DNA from: Pseudooceanicola marinus
Lineage (GTDB): Bacteria; Pseudomonadota; Alphaproteobacteria; Rhodobacterales; Rhodobacteraceae
Reading direction: 5' to 3'
NCBI RefSeq assembly: GCF_002786295.1
Contig: NZ_PGTC01000018.1
Location: 434,001-498,000, forward strand
Length of the DNA stretch: 64,000 nucleotides
Position numbers and translations under genes: made by a program. Shown piece by piece: positions 39,166-48,654 of the stretch. How positions within the stretch are numbered: the first letter of the stretch is position 1; every line of letters starts with the position of its first letter. The notes under the pieces are model-generated. The model was not told the origin of the DNA. It saw only the letters and a list, made by a program, of their open reading frames with translations, and did not search any database.

Positions 39166-40263
39166 TTAGTTCAGGCGCTCACCGCTTTCCGGCGCGAAGT
39201 AGGACACTTTCGCCAGATCGAAGGCCAGGTTCAGCGGCGCGCCGGGTTTGGCGGAGGTCTCCGCATGCAGCCGTGCCGTCACCTGCTTGCCACCCAGATG
39301 CGACACCACGTAGGTATCCGCCCCCGCCGGCTCGACCATGTCGACCTGGCAAGCGGCCTCCTGCACCTGATCGCCCGAGCGATAGCCGGCCTCGGCGATG
39401 TCCTCGGGGCGCAGCCCGAGGATGACATCGGCCGGCAGGTCCAGCGGGCGCGGATCGGCCAGCACCAGCGGCGGTTCCGAGGCGCGGGCGATCTCGATCC
39501 GATGGCCGCTGCCGTCCTTTGCGACCTTCGCAGGGATCAGGTTCATCGCCGGGCTGCCCATGAAATCGGCCACGAAAAGGTTCGCGGGGGTGTTGTAGAT
39601 CTCCGAAGGGGTGCCGATCTGCTGGATCACCCCGCCCTTCATCACCACGATGCGGGTGGCGAGCGTCATCGCCTCGATCTGGTCATGGGTCACATAGACG
39701 ATCGAGGCACCCAGGGTCTGGTGCAGCTTCTTGATCTCGGTGCGCATCTCCACCCGCAGCTTGGCGTCGAGGTTCGACAGCGGTTCGTCGAAGAGGAAGA
39801 GCGCGGGATCGCGCACCAGGGCGCGGCCCATGGCGACCCGCTGCCGCTGCCCGCCCGAGAGCTGCCCCGGCTTGCGGTCCAGCAGCTGCGAGATCTGCAG
39901 CAGGTCGGCCACCTCGGCCAGTTTCGCGCTTTGCGTTGCCTGGTCGATGCCGCGCACCTTCATGCCGAAGGTGATGTTCTTGGCCACCGACATGGTCGGG
40001 TAGAGCGCATAGCTCTGGAACACCATGGCGATGTTGCGGTCCTTGGGGCTGACGTCGGTCATGTCCTGCCCGGCAATCTCGATCGAGCCGCCGGAGATCG
40101 GCTCCAGCCCGGCGATGCAGTTCAGCAGCGTGGACTTGCCGCAGCCCGAGGGGCCGACGAGGACCAGGAAGTCGCCCTGGTCTATCGCCACGTTGATGTC
40201 GCGCAGGATCTTGGTCTGACCGTAGGACTTGTCGAGGTTCTTGATGTCGAGGATCGGTGCCAT
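39166..40263 (-). CDS. Sugar ABC transporter ATP-binding protein (UgpC/MsmK type)
   Basis: The 365-aa ATPase has Walker A (VGPSGCGKSTLLNCIAG), Q-loop (VFQSYALYPTM), ABC signature (LSGGQRQRVAMGRAL), Walker B (LFLFDEPLSNLDAKLR) and H-loop (YVTHDQIEAM), followed by the C-terminal TOBE-like domain (from about 240) found in carbohydrate importers. It lies four bases after the permease gene and is the last gene of the operon. Confidence 0.94.
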   Translation of the reverse strand: MAPILDIKNLDKSYGQTKILRDINVAIDQGDFLVLVGPSGCGKSTLLNCIAGLEPISGGSIEIAGQDMTDVSPKDRNIAMVFQSYALYPTMSVAKNITFGMKVRGIDQATQSAKLAEVADLLQISQLLDRKPGQLSGGQRQRVAMGRALVRDPALFLFDEPLSNLDAKLRVEMRTEIKKLHQTLGASIVYVTHDQIEAMTLATRIVVMKGGVIQQIGTPSEIYNTPANLFVADFMGSPAMNLIPAKVAKDGSGHRIEIARASEPPLVLADPRPLDLPADVILGLRPEDIAEAGYRSGDQVQEAACQVDMVEPAGADTYVVSHLGGKQVTARLHAETSAKPGAPLNLAFDLAKVSYFAPESGERLN

Positions 40264-40267
40264 GGGC

Positions 40268-41176
40268 TTATCCCTTCACGGATCCGGCCGTCAGGCCGCG
40301 GATGAAATACTTGCCGGCGACGACATAGACCAGAAGCGTGGGCAGGGCCGCGAGGATCGCGGCGGCCATGTCCACGTTATAGGCCTTCACGCCGGTGGTG
40401 GAGTTGACGATGTTGTTCAGGGCCACGGTCACCGGCTGGGTGCCGGCCGAGCTGAAGGAGACGCCGAAGAGGAAGTCGTTCCAGATCTGGGTGAACTGCC
40501 AGATCACCGAGACGACGAAGATCGGCAGCGACAGCGGCAGGAAGATCGACCAGAAGATGCGGAAGAACCCCGCCCCGTCGATCTTGGCCGCCCGCACCAG
40601 CTCCTGCGGGATCGTCACGTAGTAGTTGCGGAAAAAGAGCGTGGTGAAGCCGATGCCGTAGACCGTGTGCACCAGGATCAACCCCGGGATGGTGCCCGCC
40701 AGCCCGAGAATGCCCAGCATCCGCGCCATGGGCAGCAGCACCACCTGGAAGGGGATGAAGCAGCCGAAGAGCAGGGCTGCGAACAGCAGGTTGGCGCCGC
40801 GGAACCGCCATTGGGCGAAGACATAGCCGTTCAGCGCCCCGATGATGGTGGAGATCGCCACGCCGGGCACCGCGATCAGGACAGAGTTCCACAGGTAGGG
40901 CTTCAGCCCCTCGCACTGGATGCCGGTGCAGGCAGACCCCCAGGCGGTCTTCCACGCCTCGAAGGTCACATCGCGCGGCAGGGCCACCAGCGATCCGGTG
41001 CGGATCTCGTCCAGCGATTTCAGCGAGGTGGTGACCATCACGAAAAGCGGCATCAGGAACCACAGGGCGAAGAGGCCCAGCAGAAGGTAAAGCGTCCAGC
41101 GCAGGGCGACGCGGCCCAGGCGCGAGGCCGTGCTGCGCTGGCCCGCGCGGGGGGAGACGTAAGCGAGGTCAGTCAT
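40268..41176 (-). CDS. Carbohydrate ABC transporter permease (MalG type)
   Basis: The 302-aa protein has six membrane helices and the EAA loop (YVTIPQELVRAAKIDGAGFFRIFWSIFLPLSLP), which contacts the ATPase. It overlaps the upstream permease gene by eight bases. Together with the binding protein it should import a hexose, probably glucose or mannose. Confidence 0.93.
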   Translation of the reverse strand: MTDLAYVSPRAGQRSTASRLGRVALRWTLYLLLGLFALWFLMPLFVMVTTSLKSLDEIRTGSLVALPRDVTFEAWKTAWGSACTGIQCEGLKPYLWNSVLIAVPGVAISTIIGALNGYVFAQWRFRGANLLFAALLFGCFIPFQVVLLPMARMLGILGLAGTIPGLILVHTVYGIGFTTLFFRNYYVTIPQELVRAAKIDGAGFFRIFWSIFLPLSLPIFVVSVIWQFTQIWNDFLFGVSFSSAGTQPVTVALNNIVNSTTGVKAYNVDMAAAILAALPTLLVYVVAGKYFIRGLTAGSVKG

Positions 41177-42041
41177 GTTTCGCCCTCAGCTCGGAATAGA
41201 GGTAGGGGACCACAATGGCGAAGACGACGGCCATCATCACCATGGCGGAGCTGGCCGCCTGGCCCAGGTTCCCGCGCGAAAACGCCATGGCGTACATGTA
41301 GGTCGCGGGCAGGTCGGTGGCGTAGCCCGGACCGCCACCCGTAAGGGCGATGACCAGATCGAAGCTCTTGATCGCCAGGTGCGACAGCACGATGAAGGCC
41401 GACAGGAAAACAGGCGCCATCGAGGGGATGATGATCGCCGTGTAGATCCGCCAGTGCGGGATGCCGTCGACCTGCGCGGCCTTGATGATCTCACCATCGA
41501 CGGAGCGCAGCCCGGCGAGGAACAGCGCCATGACGAAGCCCGCCGATTGCCAGACACCCGCCAGGACGATCGTGTAGATCGCCATGTTCGGGTCGATCAG
41601 CCAGTTGAAGGTGAAACTCTCGAAGCCCCAGCCCCGCACCATGGCCTCCAGCCCCAGACCGGGGTTCAGGATCCATTTCCAGGCGGTGCCGGTGACGATC
41701 ATCGAAAGCGCCATCGGATAGAGGTAGACGGTGCGGATCGCCCCTTCGACACGGATGCGCTGATCCAGCAGGATCGCCAGCATCAGGCCGAGCGCCATGG
41801 AGATCACGATGAACAGGATGCCGTAGATGGCAAGGTTCGTCATCGCCGTGTCCCAGCGGGGGGTGGAGAAGAGTTTCACGTACTGGCCGAAGCCCTCGAA
41901 CTCGTAGCGGGGCATCAGGCGTGATTGGGTCAGCGAAACCCAGGCCGTCCAGGCGATGAAGCCGTAGACGAACAGCAGGATGGCCACGAAGCTGGGCGCC
42001 AGGACCAGCTTCGGCACATGATTTTCAAGCCATTTGGTCAT
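41169..42041 (-). CDS. Carbohydrate ABC transporter permease (MalF type)
   Basis: The 290-aa protein has six membrane helices and the EAA motif DGEIIKAAQVDGIPHWRIYTAIIIPSMAPVFLSA. The ATG at 42041 matches the family start (MTKWLENHVPKLVLAPSFVAILLFVYGF); the upstream frame crosses an intercistronic hairpin and is not coding. Confidence 0.93.
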   Translation of the reverse strand: MTKWLENHVPKLVLAPSFVAILLFVYGFIAWTAWVSLTQSRLMPRYEFEGFGQYVKLFSTPRWDTAMTNLAIYGILFIVISMALGLMLAILLDQRIRVEGAIRTVYLYPMALSMIVTGTAWKWILNPGLGLEAMVRGWGFESFTFNWLIDPNMAIYTIVLAGVWQSAGFVMALFLAGLRSVDGEIIKAAQVDGIPHWRIYTAIIIPSMAPVFLSAFIVLSHLAIKSFDLVIALTGGGPGYATDLPATYMYAMAFSRGNLGQAASSAMVMMAVVFAIVVPYLYSELRAKHD

Positions 42042-42107
42042 GGGGTGTCCGGATAGAGGCGGACGCGCGGGGCGTCCGGGCGGAAAGAAGGAAGCGGGGA
42101 GAGAAAG

Positions 42108-42134
42108 CGCCGCCCGGCGCGGGGCCGGGCGGCG
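42108..42134 (-). terminator. Intercistronic hairpin after the sugar-binding protein gene
   Basis: A 10-bp stem (CGCCGCCCGG / CCGGGCGGCG) lies between the binding-protein and permease genes. On the minus strand it is followed by CTTTCTCT, so it could end most transcripts or protect the upstream mRNA, giving more binding protein than permease. Confidence 0.55.
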
Positions 42135-42151
42135 TGGGTCCGTGGTGCGGA

Positions 42152-43396
42152 TCACATCGCGTTGGCGACGGCATCCACCAGCATCTCGACGGCCTCGTCG
42201 GAGGACATCTCGGAGTTGAAGTGCGCGGTCACCACGTCGGTGATGGCGCCGGCGGGTTCCCCGCGCAGGGCCATGCCATGGGCGTAGGAAGGCAGCAGCG
42301 TGCCGGCCTCGGCGTCCGCGGCCATGTCCTCGGCCGACAGGTGGGCGCACATGTCGAAGGCATCGAGCGACACGTCGGACCGCACCGGGATCGAGCCCTT
42401 GTTGAGGTTGAAGGTCTCCTGGAAGGAGGGGCCGACGATCAGCTCGGCCAGCAGGTTCTGACCTGCCACCTTATCCTCGTCACCGCCCACGTCGAACATG
42501 GCAAAGCTGTCGACGTTGTAGAGGAAACCATCACCCGGCGTCGCGGCGCAGGTGAAATCCTCACCCGGCACCTTGCCGGCGGCCAGGAACTCGCCCTTGG
42601 CCCAGTCGCCCATGATCTGGAAGGCCGCCTCGCCGTTCATCACCATGGCCGTGGCCAGGTTCCAGTCGCGGCCCGAGAAGTTGTCGTCGACATAGCCGCG
42701 AATGGTGCGCATCTGGTCGAAGACCTGCACCATCGTGTCGGAGCCGAGCGCCTCGGGGTCCAGCTCCACCAGCGCCTGCTGGTAGAAGTCGGCGCCCATG
42801 CCCAGGACCACGGTCTCGAAGATCGTGGCGTCCTGCCAGGCCTGACCGCCGTGGGCCAGCGGCGTGATGCCCGCTTCCTGCAACTTCTCCGCGGCGGCGT
42901 TGAACTCCTCCCAGGTCGTCGGCATCTCGATGCCGTTGGCTTCCAGGATCTCGGTGTTGCCCCACATCCAGTTGACGCGGTGTACGTTCACCGGCGCGGC
43001 GCACCAATTGCCGTCGCATTTCATATGCGCGGCCAGCTGCTCGGGCAGCACGTCGGCCCAGCCCTGTTCCTCGGCCACGTCCGAGATGTCGGCCAGAACG
43101 CCTTCCTCGTACCACTCCTGGATCGCCGGGCCCTTCAGCTGCACGGCGGTCGGGGCGTTGCCCGACAGGACGCGGGCACGCAGGGCGGTCATCGCGGCGT
43201 CGCCGCCGCCGCCCGCCACGGGCATGTCGGTCCAGGTGCCGCCGCGCTCGGCGAACTCTTCTTGTAGCACTGCCACGGATTTCGCCTCGCCGCCGGAGGT
43301 CCACCAGTGCAGCACCTCTGCCTGGGGTTCGGCCAGCGCGGGCAGCGCGAAGCAGGTGACGGCGGCGGAGGCCGCCAGAACGGATGTCGTCTTCAT
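42152..43396 (-). CDS. Sugar ABC transporter substrate-binding protein (glucose/mannose type)
   Basis: The 414-aa protein has a signal peptide (MKTTSVLAASAAVTCFALPALAEP) and the extracellular-solute-binding family 1 fold. The N-terminal segment VLHWWTSGGEAKSVAVLQEEF with WTDMPVAGGGGDAAM closely resembles the glucose-binding GtsA/GltB proteins of Pseudomonas and the Thermus glucose/mannose receptor, which is the basis for the substrate guess. GGGAGGACATTCCT precedes the ATG. It is the first gene of the transport operon and is divergent from the two-component genes. Confidence 0.9.
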   Translation of the reverse strand: MKTTSVLAASAAVTCFALPALAEPQAEVLHWWTSGGEAKSVAVLQEEFAERGGTWTDMPVAGGGGDAAMTALRARVLSGNAPTAVQLKGPAIQEWYEEGVLADISDVAEEQGWADVLPEQLAAHMKCDGNWCAAPVNVHRVNWMWGNTEILEANGIEMPTTWEEFNAAAEKLQEAGITPLAHGGQAWQDATIFETVVLGMGADFYQQALVELDPEALGSDTMVQVFDQMRTIRGYVDDNFSGRDWNLATAMVMNGEAAFQIMGDWAKGEFLAAGKVPGEDFTCAATPGDGFLYNVDSFAMFDVGGDEDKVAGQNLLAELIVGPSFQETFNLNKGSIPVRSDVSLDAFDMCAHLSAEDMAADAEAGTLLPSYAHGMALRGEPAGAITDVVTAHFNSEMSSDEAVEMLVDAVANAM

Positions 43397-43531
43397 AGGA
43401 ATGTCCTCCCTTGAACATTTCTCCCGCACCCCTCCCGGCGCGGTGATGGGGCAGTCTTTCCGTGCAGCAGGGCCTTTGACAAGTCCGACAAAGGGGCTGA
43501 CCCCGGGGGAAGGGGCAGATTTTCCGCCCGT

Positions 43532-43548
43532 CTGTTACAGGCTGTTAC
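43532..43548 (+). promoter_or_regulatory. CTGTTAC direct repeat between transporter and two-component genes
   Basis: CTGTTAC occurs at 43532 and at 43542, a 10-bp period, in the 245-bp divergent gap. Tandem half-sites spaced by about one helical turn are the typical target of OmpR-family regulators such as the one encoded at 43642. Confidence 0.5.
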
Positions 43549-43641
43549 GAAAGGGAAAATTGCCGCGATGCAGCGCGGATCGCGGCGATTGCTCCGTCCC
43601 GCGCCAACCACTAGTCTTCGCGGGTGAAAAAGGGAGACCCC

Positions 43642-44361
43642 ATGACCATTGCCCGCCTGCTGGTTGTCGACGACGATGCCGAGATGCGCGAGATGCTGAC
43701 GGAGTATCTGCGCGCCTCGGGCTTCTTCGTCAACGGCGCCGCGACCGGGGCCGAGATCGACGCGGCCCTGAGCGCGGGGCGGATCGACCTGATCCTGCTG
43801 GACGTGATGCTGGGCGATGAAAGCGGGGTCGAAATCTGTGCCAGCCTGCGCGCCGATCATGACATGCCGATCATCCTGGTCTCCGCCCTCTCGGCCGATC
43901 ACCAGCGCATGGCGGGCTACGAGGTGGGCGCGGACGACTATATCGCCAAGCCCTTCAACCCCGACCTGCTGCTGGCGCGGGTGCGCGCCGTCCTCAAGCG
44001 TGCCCGGCGCACGCCCTCGCTGGTCTACCGCCGCGCCTCCGACCGGTTCGAGTTCGCCGGCTGGACCTATGACGGCAAGCGCGATGAGGTGACCTCCCCC
44101 GCCGGGTTCCAGGTCGCCCTGTCTCGTCGCGAGACGGAGCTTCTGAAGGTGATGCTGGCCAACCCGCGCATCCCCCTCACCCGGGAGGAGATCGCCGCCG
44201 CACTCGGCGCCGAGGAAGAAGGTTCGGGCCGGGCCATCGACGTCCTCATGGGCCGGCTGCGCGGCAAGATCGAGCGGGACCCGAAGGCACCGGCGATCCT
44301 GAAGACGGTGCGCGGCACCGGCTATGTCCTGGCCAGCGACGTGGAGAGGGGCGCGGCTTGA
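43642..44361 (+). CDS. OmpR-family response regulator
   Basis: The 239-aa protein has a receiver domain with phosphoacceptor Asp54 (DLILLDVMLG), acidic pair DDD near residue 10 and Lys103 (YIAKPFNPD), then a winged-helix DNA-binding domain (residues 140-235; SRRETELLKVMLANPRIPLTREEI and VLMGRLRGKIERDPKAPAILKTVRGTGYVL). GGGAG precedes the ATG. It is divergent from the glucose-type transporter and overlaps the kinase gene, so it probably controls sugar uptake, as GltR does in Pseudomonas. Confidence 0.93.
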   Translation: MTIARLLVVDDDAEMREMLTEYLRASGFFVNGAATGAEIDAALSAGRIDLILLDVMLGDESGVEICASLRADHDMPIILVSALSADHQRMAGYEVGADDYIAKPFNPDLLLARVRAVLKRARRTPSLVYRRASDRFEFAGWTYDGKRDEVTSPAGFQVALSRRETELLKVMLANPRIPLTREEIAAALGAEEEGSGRAIDVLMGRLRGKIERDPKAPAILKTVRGTGYVLASDVERGAA

Positions 44362-45821
44362 CCCTGCCCTGGCGCCCCGGCCTGCGCGGGATCGGCACGA
44401 TCTGGGTCCTCGTGGCCTTCGCGGCAGGCGTTGCGGCCACCGCCCTGTGGATGGGATCGCGCGACGCCTGGGCCCAACATCTGGGCCGGGCGCAGATCGC
44501 CGGCGTCACCCTCTATGACAGCCTGACCCGGGGCTCGACCCCGCCCGCAGACCTGGTGATGACCCCGCTGGCCCGCGACGACCAGGCGCGGGCCGAGGCC
44601 GGGGATTTCGCCCGGCTCGATGGCGTGCCGGTGCCAGCCCAGGTCACCCGCGCCTCGATCCGCGACAGCACGGCGGAGGACTTCGGCAGCCCCGTCCTGC
44701 GGCTGGCCATCGTGTCCGACGGGCTGCGCTACGAGGTCGCCCGGCTGGAGGGCGGCGCGCGCACCGCCCCCGAAAAGCTGGGCCAGGTCACCCGGCTGAT
44801 GGCCAGCTACTGCAACGACCCGGTGCTCTTTGCCCGCGCGGGCGAGGCGCCTTGGATGCGGATCGACGGGGCCGCCGTCTGGGGCTGCGCCGCCGCGCCG
44901 GGGGATTACCGGCTGGGCGCGCTGCTGTTGGCGCTGATCGCCCTCGCCGTGCTGTGGACACGGGTGACAGAGGTGGCCGCGCGCTTCTCCGGCTTCGCCC
45001 GCGCCCTGGGCCGGCGGCGTGTGGCGGGCGGGCCGGAACGCTACTCCGCCGATGGCCCGGCCGAGCTGGCGGAGCTGGTGGAGGCGGTCAACGATCATCT
45101 GGCGGATGAACGCGCCCGCCTCGCCCGGCGGGCGGAAATCCTGTCGGGGGTCAGTCACGACCTGGGCACCCCGGCCACCCGGCTGCGCCTGCGCGCGCGC
45201 CTGATCGCCGACGACGCCCTGCGGGGCAAGTTCGAGCATGACATCGACCGGATGACAGGGATGATCGACAGCGTGCTGTCCTACACCCGCTCCGAGATGT
45301 CGGCGGAGGCCCCGCGTGAGCTGTCGCTCAGTTCCCTGCTGGAGGCGCTGGTGGATGACTATCGCGACATGGGCAGCCCGGTGCGGCTGCGCGCGTCGGT
45401 GCCCGCGCGGATCGCGGCGCAGGGCACGCTCTTTGCCCCAAGGGGCGGCGCCCGGGCCGGCGCCCTGCCTGGCCCCGGCGCGGGCCCGGTGCTGGTCACC
45501 GCCCGCCCCGTGGCCCTGGGCCGCGCCATAGGCAACCTGATCGACAACGCCCTGAAATACGGTCGTCACGCCGAGGTCGCGCTGGAGGTTGCCGCCGACC
45601 GCGTGGCGATTCTGGTGGAGGATGCGGGCCAGGGGATGGACGCCCGCGCGGTCGAGGCCATGATGCGCCCCTTCCGGCGTGGCGAGAACGCCGCGACGAC
45701 CGAGGGGTTCGGCCTGGGCCTGACCATCGTGCAGGCGGTGGCCGAACAGCACGGCGGCAGCCTGTCCTTCCAGGATGGCGCCCACGGCCTCATCGCGCGG
45801 CTGGAGCTTGCCCGCCGCTAG
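44358..45821 (+). CDS. Sensor histidine kinase
   Basis: The 487-aa protein starts at a TTG that overlaps the regulator's stop (TTGA). It has membrane helices at about 12-31 and 186-201, a periplasmic sensor of about 150 residues with two cysteines (152 and 177), a HAMP region, the H-box SGVSHDLGTPATRLRLR with His267, and an ATPase domain with N-box (IGNLIDNALKYG), G1 (VEDAGQGMD) and G2 (FGLGLTIV). The H-box reads DLGTPA where EnvZ-type kinases have DLRTPL. An insert rich in Gly, Ala and Pro precedes the N-box. The likely signal is sugar-related. Confidence 0.9.
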   Translation: MTLPWRPGLRGIGTIWVLVAFAAGVAATALWMGSRDAWAQHLGRAQIAGVTLYDSLTRGSTPPADLVMTPLARDDQARAEAGDFARLDGVPVPAQVTRASIRDSTAEDFGSPVLRLAIVSDGLRYEVARLEGGARTAPEKLGQVTRLMASYCNDPVLFARAGEAPWMRIDGAAVWGCAAAPGDYRLGALLLALIALAVLWTRVTEVAARFSGFARALGRRRVAGGPERYSADGPAELAELVEAVNDHLADERARLARRAEILSGVSHDLGTPATRLRLRARLIADDALRGKFEHDIDRMTGMIDSVLSYTRSEMSAEAPRELSLSSLLEALVDDYRDMGSPVRLRASVPARIAAQGTLFAPRGGARAGALPGPGAGPVLVTARPVALGRAIGNLIDNALKYGRHAEVALEVAADRVAILVEDAGQGMDARAVEAMMRPFRRGENAATTEGFGLGLTIVQAVAEQHGGSLSFQDGAHGLIARLELARR

Positions 45822-45858
45822 GCGGCCTGCCCCGGGGTCACGCCCCGCCGCCGCCCTT

Positions 45859-45895
45859 TCGACGTGAGTATTTGGAACAAGGTGAAGACAGGATG
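45859..45895 (+). repeat. Dispersed intergenic repeat, copy R8
   Basis: GACGTGAGTATTTGGAACAA followed by GGTGAAGACAGGATGG, just after the kinase gene in the convergent gap to mraY. Confidence 0.7.
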
Positions 45896-45981
45896 GCGGC
45901 GCCAGCCAGGCGCCCGCGCTCGCCTGCCCCGAGGTGGCACCGGCCCGGCCCGAAGGGCGGTCGCCTCCCCGGCGCTGTCCC

Positions 45982-46025
45982 GCCCCTTCTCTTTGCCGGC
46001 AATATCCCGGGGGAAATTGAGCCCG
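45982..46025 (-). repeat. Dispersed intergenic repeat, copy R9
   Basis: On the minus strand: GGGCTCAATTTCCCCCGGGA, TATTGCCGGCAAAGAGAAGG. It is inverted relative to R8, and lies after the mraY stop. Confidence 0.7.
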
Positions 46026-46076
46026 GCACGGCCTCAAGGCGGGCAAAGACCCCGCCCCACCGGGCCAGGGCGCCGT

Positions 46077-47159
46077 TCAGCGCAGTTTCAGCGTGGCCAG
46101 ACCGATGATCGCGAGGATCAGCGAGATGATCCAGAAGCGGATCACGATGGTCGGCTCCGCCCAGCCCTTCTTCTCGTAGTGGTGGTGGATCGGGGCCATC
46201 AAGAAGACGCGCTTGCCCGTCCGCTTGAAGTAGAGGACCTGGATGATCACCGACAGCGCCTCGACCACGAAGAGGCCGCCAACGATGCCCAGCACGATCT
46301 CGTGCTTGGTGGCCACGGCGATGGCGCCAAGCGCGCCGCCAAGCGCCAGGGACCCGGTGTCGCCCATGAAGACCGCCGCCGGCGGGGCGTTGTACCACAG
46401 AAAGCCCAGGCCGCCGCCCATCAGGCCCGCGACGAAGATCACGATCTCCCCCGTGCCCGGCACATAGTGCAGGCCGAGGTAGTCGGTGAAGGTGGTGTTG
46501 CCGACGAAATAGGCGATCACCCCGAGTGCGGCGGAGGCGATCATCACCGGCATGATCGCCAGCCCGTCCAGCCCGTCGGTCAGGTTCACCGCATTGGCCG
46601 CGCCGACGATCACAAACATGGCGAAGGGCACGAAGAAGACACCGAGGTGCAGCAGCACGTCCTTGAAGATCGGGAAGGCCAGGGCGAACTGCATGTCCTC
46701 GGGATGGAACCAGGAGGCCCAGAGCGAGGCCACCAGGGCGATCAGGAACCCGAGCAGCAGGCGCATCCGCGCCGAGACCCCGGCGGTATTCTGCTTCGAC
46801 ACCTTGGCGTAGTCATCGGCAAAGCCGATGGCCCCGAAGGACAGGGTCACGAAGAGGACCAGCCAGACGTAGGGGTTGTCCCACCGTGCCCAGAAGAGCG
46901 TCGCCGTGGTCAGTGCGCCGACGATCAGCAGCCCGCCCATGGTCGGCGTGCCGGCCTTCGACAGGTGCCCCTCCGGCCCGTCAGACCGGATCGGCTGGCC
47001 CTTTCCCTGGCTGCGGCGCAACACGTTGATCAGGCGCGGCCCGAAAAAGAAGCCGAAGAAAAGTGCCGTGAGAAAGGCCCCGCCCGCGCGGAAGGTGATG
47101 TAGCGGAAGAGGTTGAACACGTCACCGCCATCGGACAGGGCGGTCAGCCAGTAAAGCAT
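46077..47159 (-). CDS. mraY: Phospho-N-acetylmuramoyl-pentapeptide transferase
   Basis: MraY (360 aa) makes lipid I from UDP-MurNAc-pentapeptide and undecaprenyl phosphate. Ten membrane helices are visible. The motifs [18 protein letters not shown] (Asp pair), [14 protein letters not shown] and [13 protein letters not shown] plus the HHHYEKKG loop near the C-terminus are diagnostic. It starts 61 bases after murF and is the last gene of the mraZ-led block. Confidence 0.97.
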   Translation of the reverse strand: MLYWLTALSDGGDVFNLFRYITFRAGGAFLTALFFGFFFGPRLINVLRRSQGKGQPIRSDGPEGHLSKAGTPTMGGLLIVGALTTATLFWARWDNPYVWLVLFVTLSFGAIGFADDYAKVSKQNTAGVSARMRLLLGFLIALVASLWASWFHPEDMQFALAFPIFKDVLLHLGVFFVPFAMFVIVGAANAVNLTDGLDGLAIMPVMIASAALGVIAYFVGNTTFTDYLGLHYVPGTGEIVIFVAGLMGGGLGFLWYNAPPAAVFMGDTGSLALGGALGAIAVATKHEIVLGIVGGLFVVEALSVIIQVLYFKRTGKRVFLMAPIHHHYEKKGWAEPTIVIRFWIISLILAIIGLATLKLR

Positions 47160-47220
47160 CTGGGAAGGGTCCTTTCGGGCGTATACGGGGGCGGAGCGAG
47201 CCGCCGGGTCGGGCGGGGCC

Positions 47221-48654
47221 TCACTCGTCGGCGGGATGGCTCAGTTTGCGCAGGGCGTCAACCACGGTCGAGACTTTCGACCCCTTGGAGCCCTTGATGA
47301 GCACGACATCGCCCGCATCCACCAACCGCAGCGCGTTCGCCGCCAGGGGTTTGGCTGTCTCGCAGAAGCGGCCCCGCTGATGCAGGGGCAGCGCATCGTA
47401 GAAGGGTTTCATCCGGGTGCCGACGCAATGGACCAGATCGACCCGTTCCAGCGCCGGGTGCTCGGCCAGGGCACGGTGCATTTCCATCTCCTGCGCGCCC
47501 AGCTCCAGCATCTCGCCCAGCACGGCGATCCGGCGTCCCTGGGCATGGCGGCCCAGGTTATCGCGCGGACGCGAGGCGGCCAGCACGTCCAGCGCCGCCC
47601 CCATGGAGGCCGGGTTGGCGTTGAAGGCGTCGTCGATCAGCTCGAAGGACAGAGCGCGGTCCAGCGGGTCGAGGATGCGCCACTGGCGCAGGCCGCGGCC
47701 CGGCGGCGGCACCCAGCGACCAAGCGCGGCCAGCGCCAGCGCCCGGTCGAGGCCCAGCACATGCGACACCGCCAGCACGGCCAGCGCGTTCAGCGCGAAA
47801 TGCCGCCCCGCCGCCTGTACCTTCCAGGTGACCGGCGTGCGCCAGGCCCGCGCCTCGCAGACCAGGCAATCTTCGGCCAGGGTGACCTGCATCAGCCGGT
47901 GGTGACAGTTGCGGCTTTCGCCGAAGCGCAGCACCTTGGCCTTCTGGGCCCGCGCCGCCGCCACCAGGATCGGCGTCGTGTCCAGATCCCCGTTCAGCAC
48001 CGCCACCCCGCCGGGTTCCAGCCCCTCGACGATGGTGGCCTTTTCGCGTGCGATGCCCTCAATGTTGTCGAAGGCCTCCAGGTGCGCGGCGACGACGGTG
48101 GTCACCACCGCCACATGCGGCCGCGCCAGCCGGGTCAGGGGCGCAATCTCTCCGGGGTGGTTCATGCCGATCTCGATCACCCCCAGGTCGGTGTCGCGCG
48201 GCATCCGCGCCAGGGTCAGGGGCACGCCCCAGTGGTTATTGTAGCTGGCCTCGGCGGCGTGGGTCTTGCGCTGCGCGGCGAAGACCTCGCGCAGCATTTC
48301 CTTGGTGGAGGTCTTGCCGGCCGAGCCGGTCACCGCCACCACGCGGCCTGTCATCCGGGCACGGGCGGCACGGGCCAGGCCCTCCAGCCCCTCCAGCACG
48401 TTGTCGACGATCAGCAGCGGCGCATCGGGGGCCACGCCCTCGGGCACATGGGTCACCAAGGCAGCCGCGGCGCCCTTCTCCAGCGCCTGGGCCACGAACT
48501 CATGCCCGTCGCGCGCCGCCGACAGAGCCACGAAGAGGTCGCCGGGCACCAGTGTGCGGGTGTCGATGGAGACGCCCGAGGCGCTCCAGTCGCCGCGCGC
48601 CTCACCGCCCGTGGCGCGGGCGGCCTCGGCGGCGGGCCACAGATCCGTGCTCAT
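47221..48654 (-). CDS. murF: UDP-N-acetylmuramoyl-tripeptide--D-alanyl-D-alanine ligase
   Basis: MurF (477 aa) adds D-Ala-D-Ala. The N-terminal [16 protein letters not shown], the ATP site [34 protein letters not shown] and [11 protein letters not shown] are typical. Its ATG overlaps the stop of murE (ATGA). Confidence 0.96.
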   Translation of the reverse strand: MSTDLWPAAEAARATGGEARGDWSASGVSIDTRTLVPGDLFVALSAARDGHEFVAQALEKGAAAALVTHVPEGVAPDAPLLIVDNVLEGLEGLARAARARMTGRVVAVTGSAGKTSTKEMLREVFAAQRKTHAAEASYNNHWGVPLTLARMPRDTDLGVIEIGMNHPGEIAPLTRLARPHVAVVTTVVAAHLEAFDNIEGIAREKATIVEGLEPGGVAVLNGDLDTTPILVAAARAQKAKVLRFGESRNCHHRLMQVTLAEDCLVCEARAWRTPVTWKVQAAGRHFALNALAVLAVSHVLGLDRALALAALGRWVPPPGRGLRQWRILDPLDRALSFELIDDAFNANPASMGAALDVLAASRPRDNLGRHAQGRRIAVLGEMLELGAQEMEMHRALAEHPALERVDLVHCVGTRMKPFYDALPLHQRGRFCETAKPLAANALRLVDAGDVVLIKGSKGSKVSTVVDALRKLSHPADE

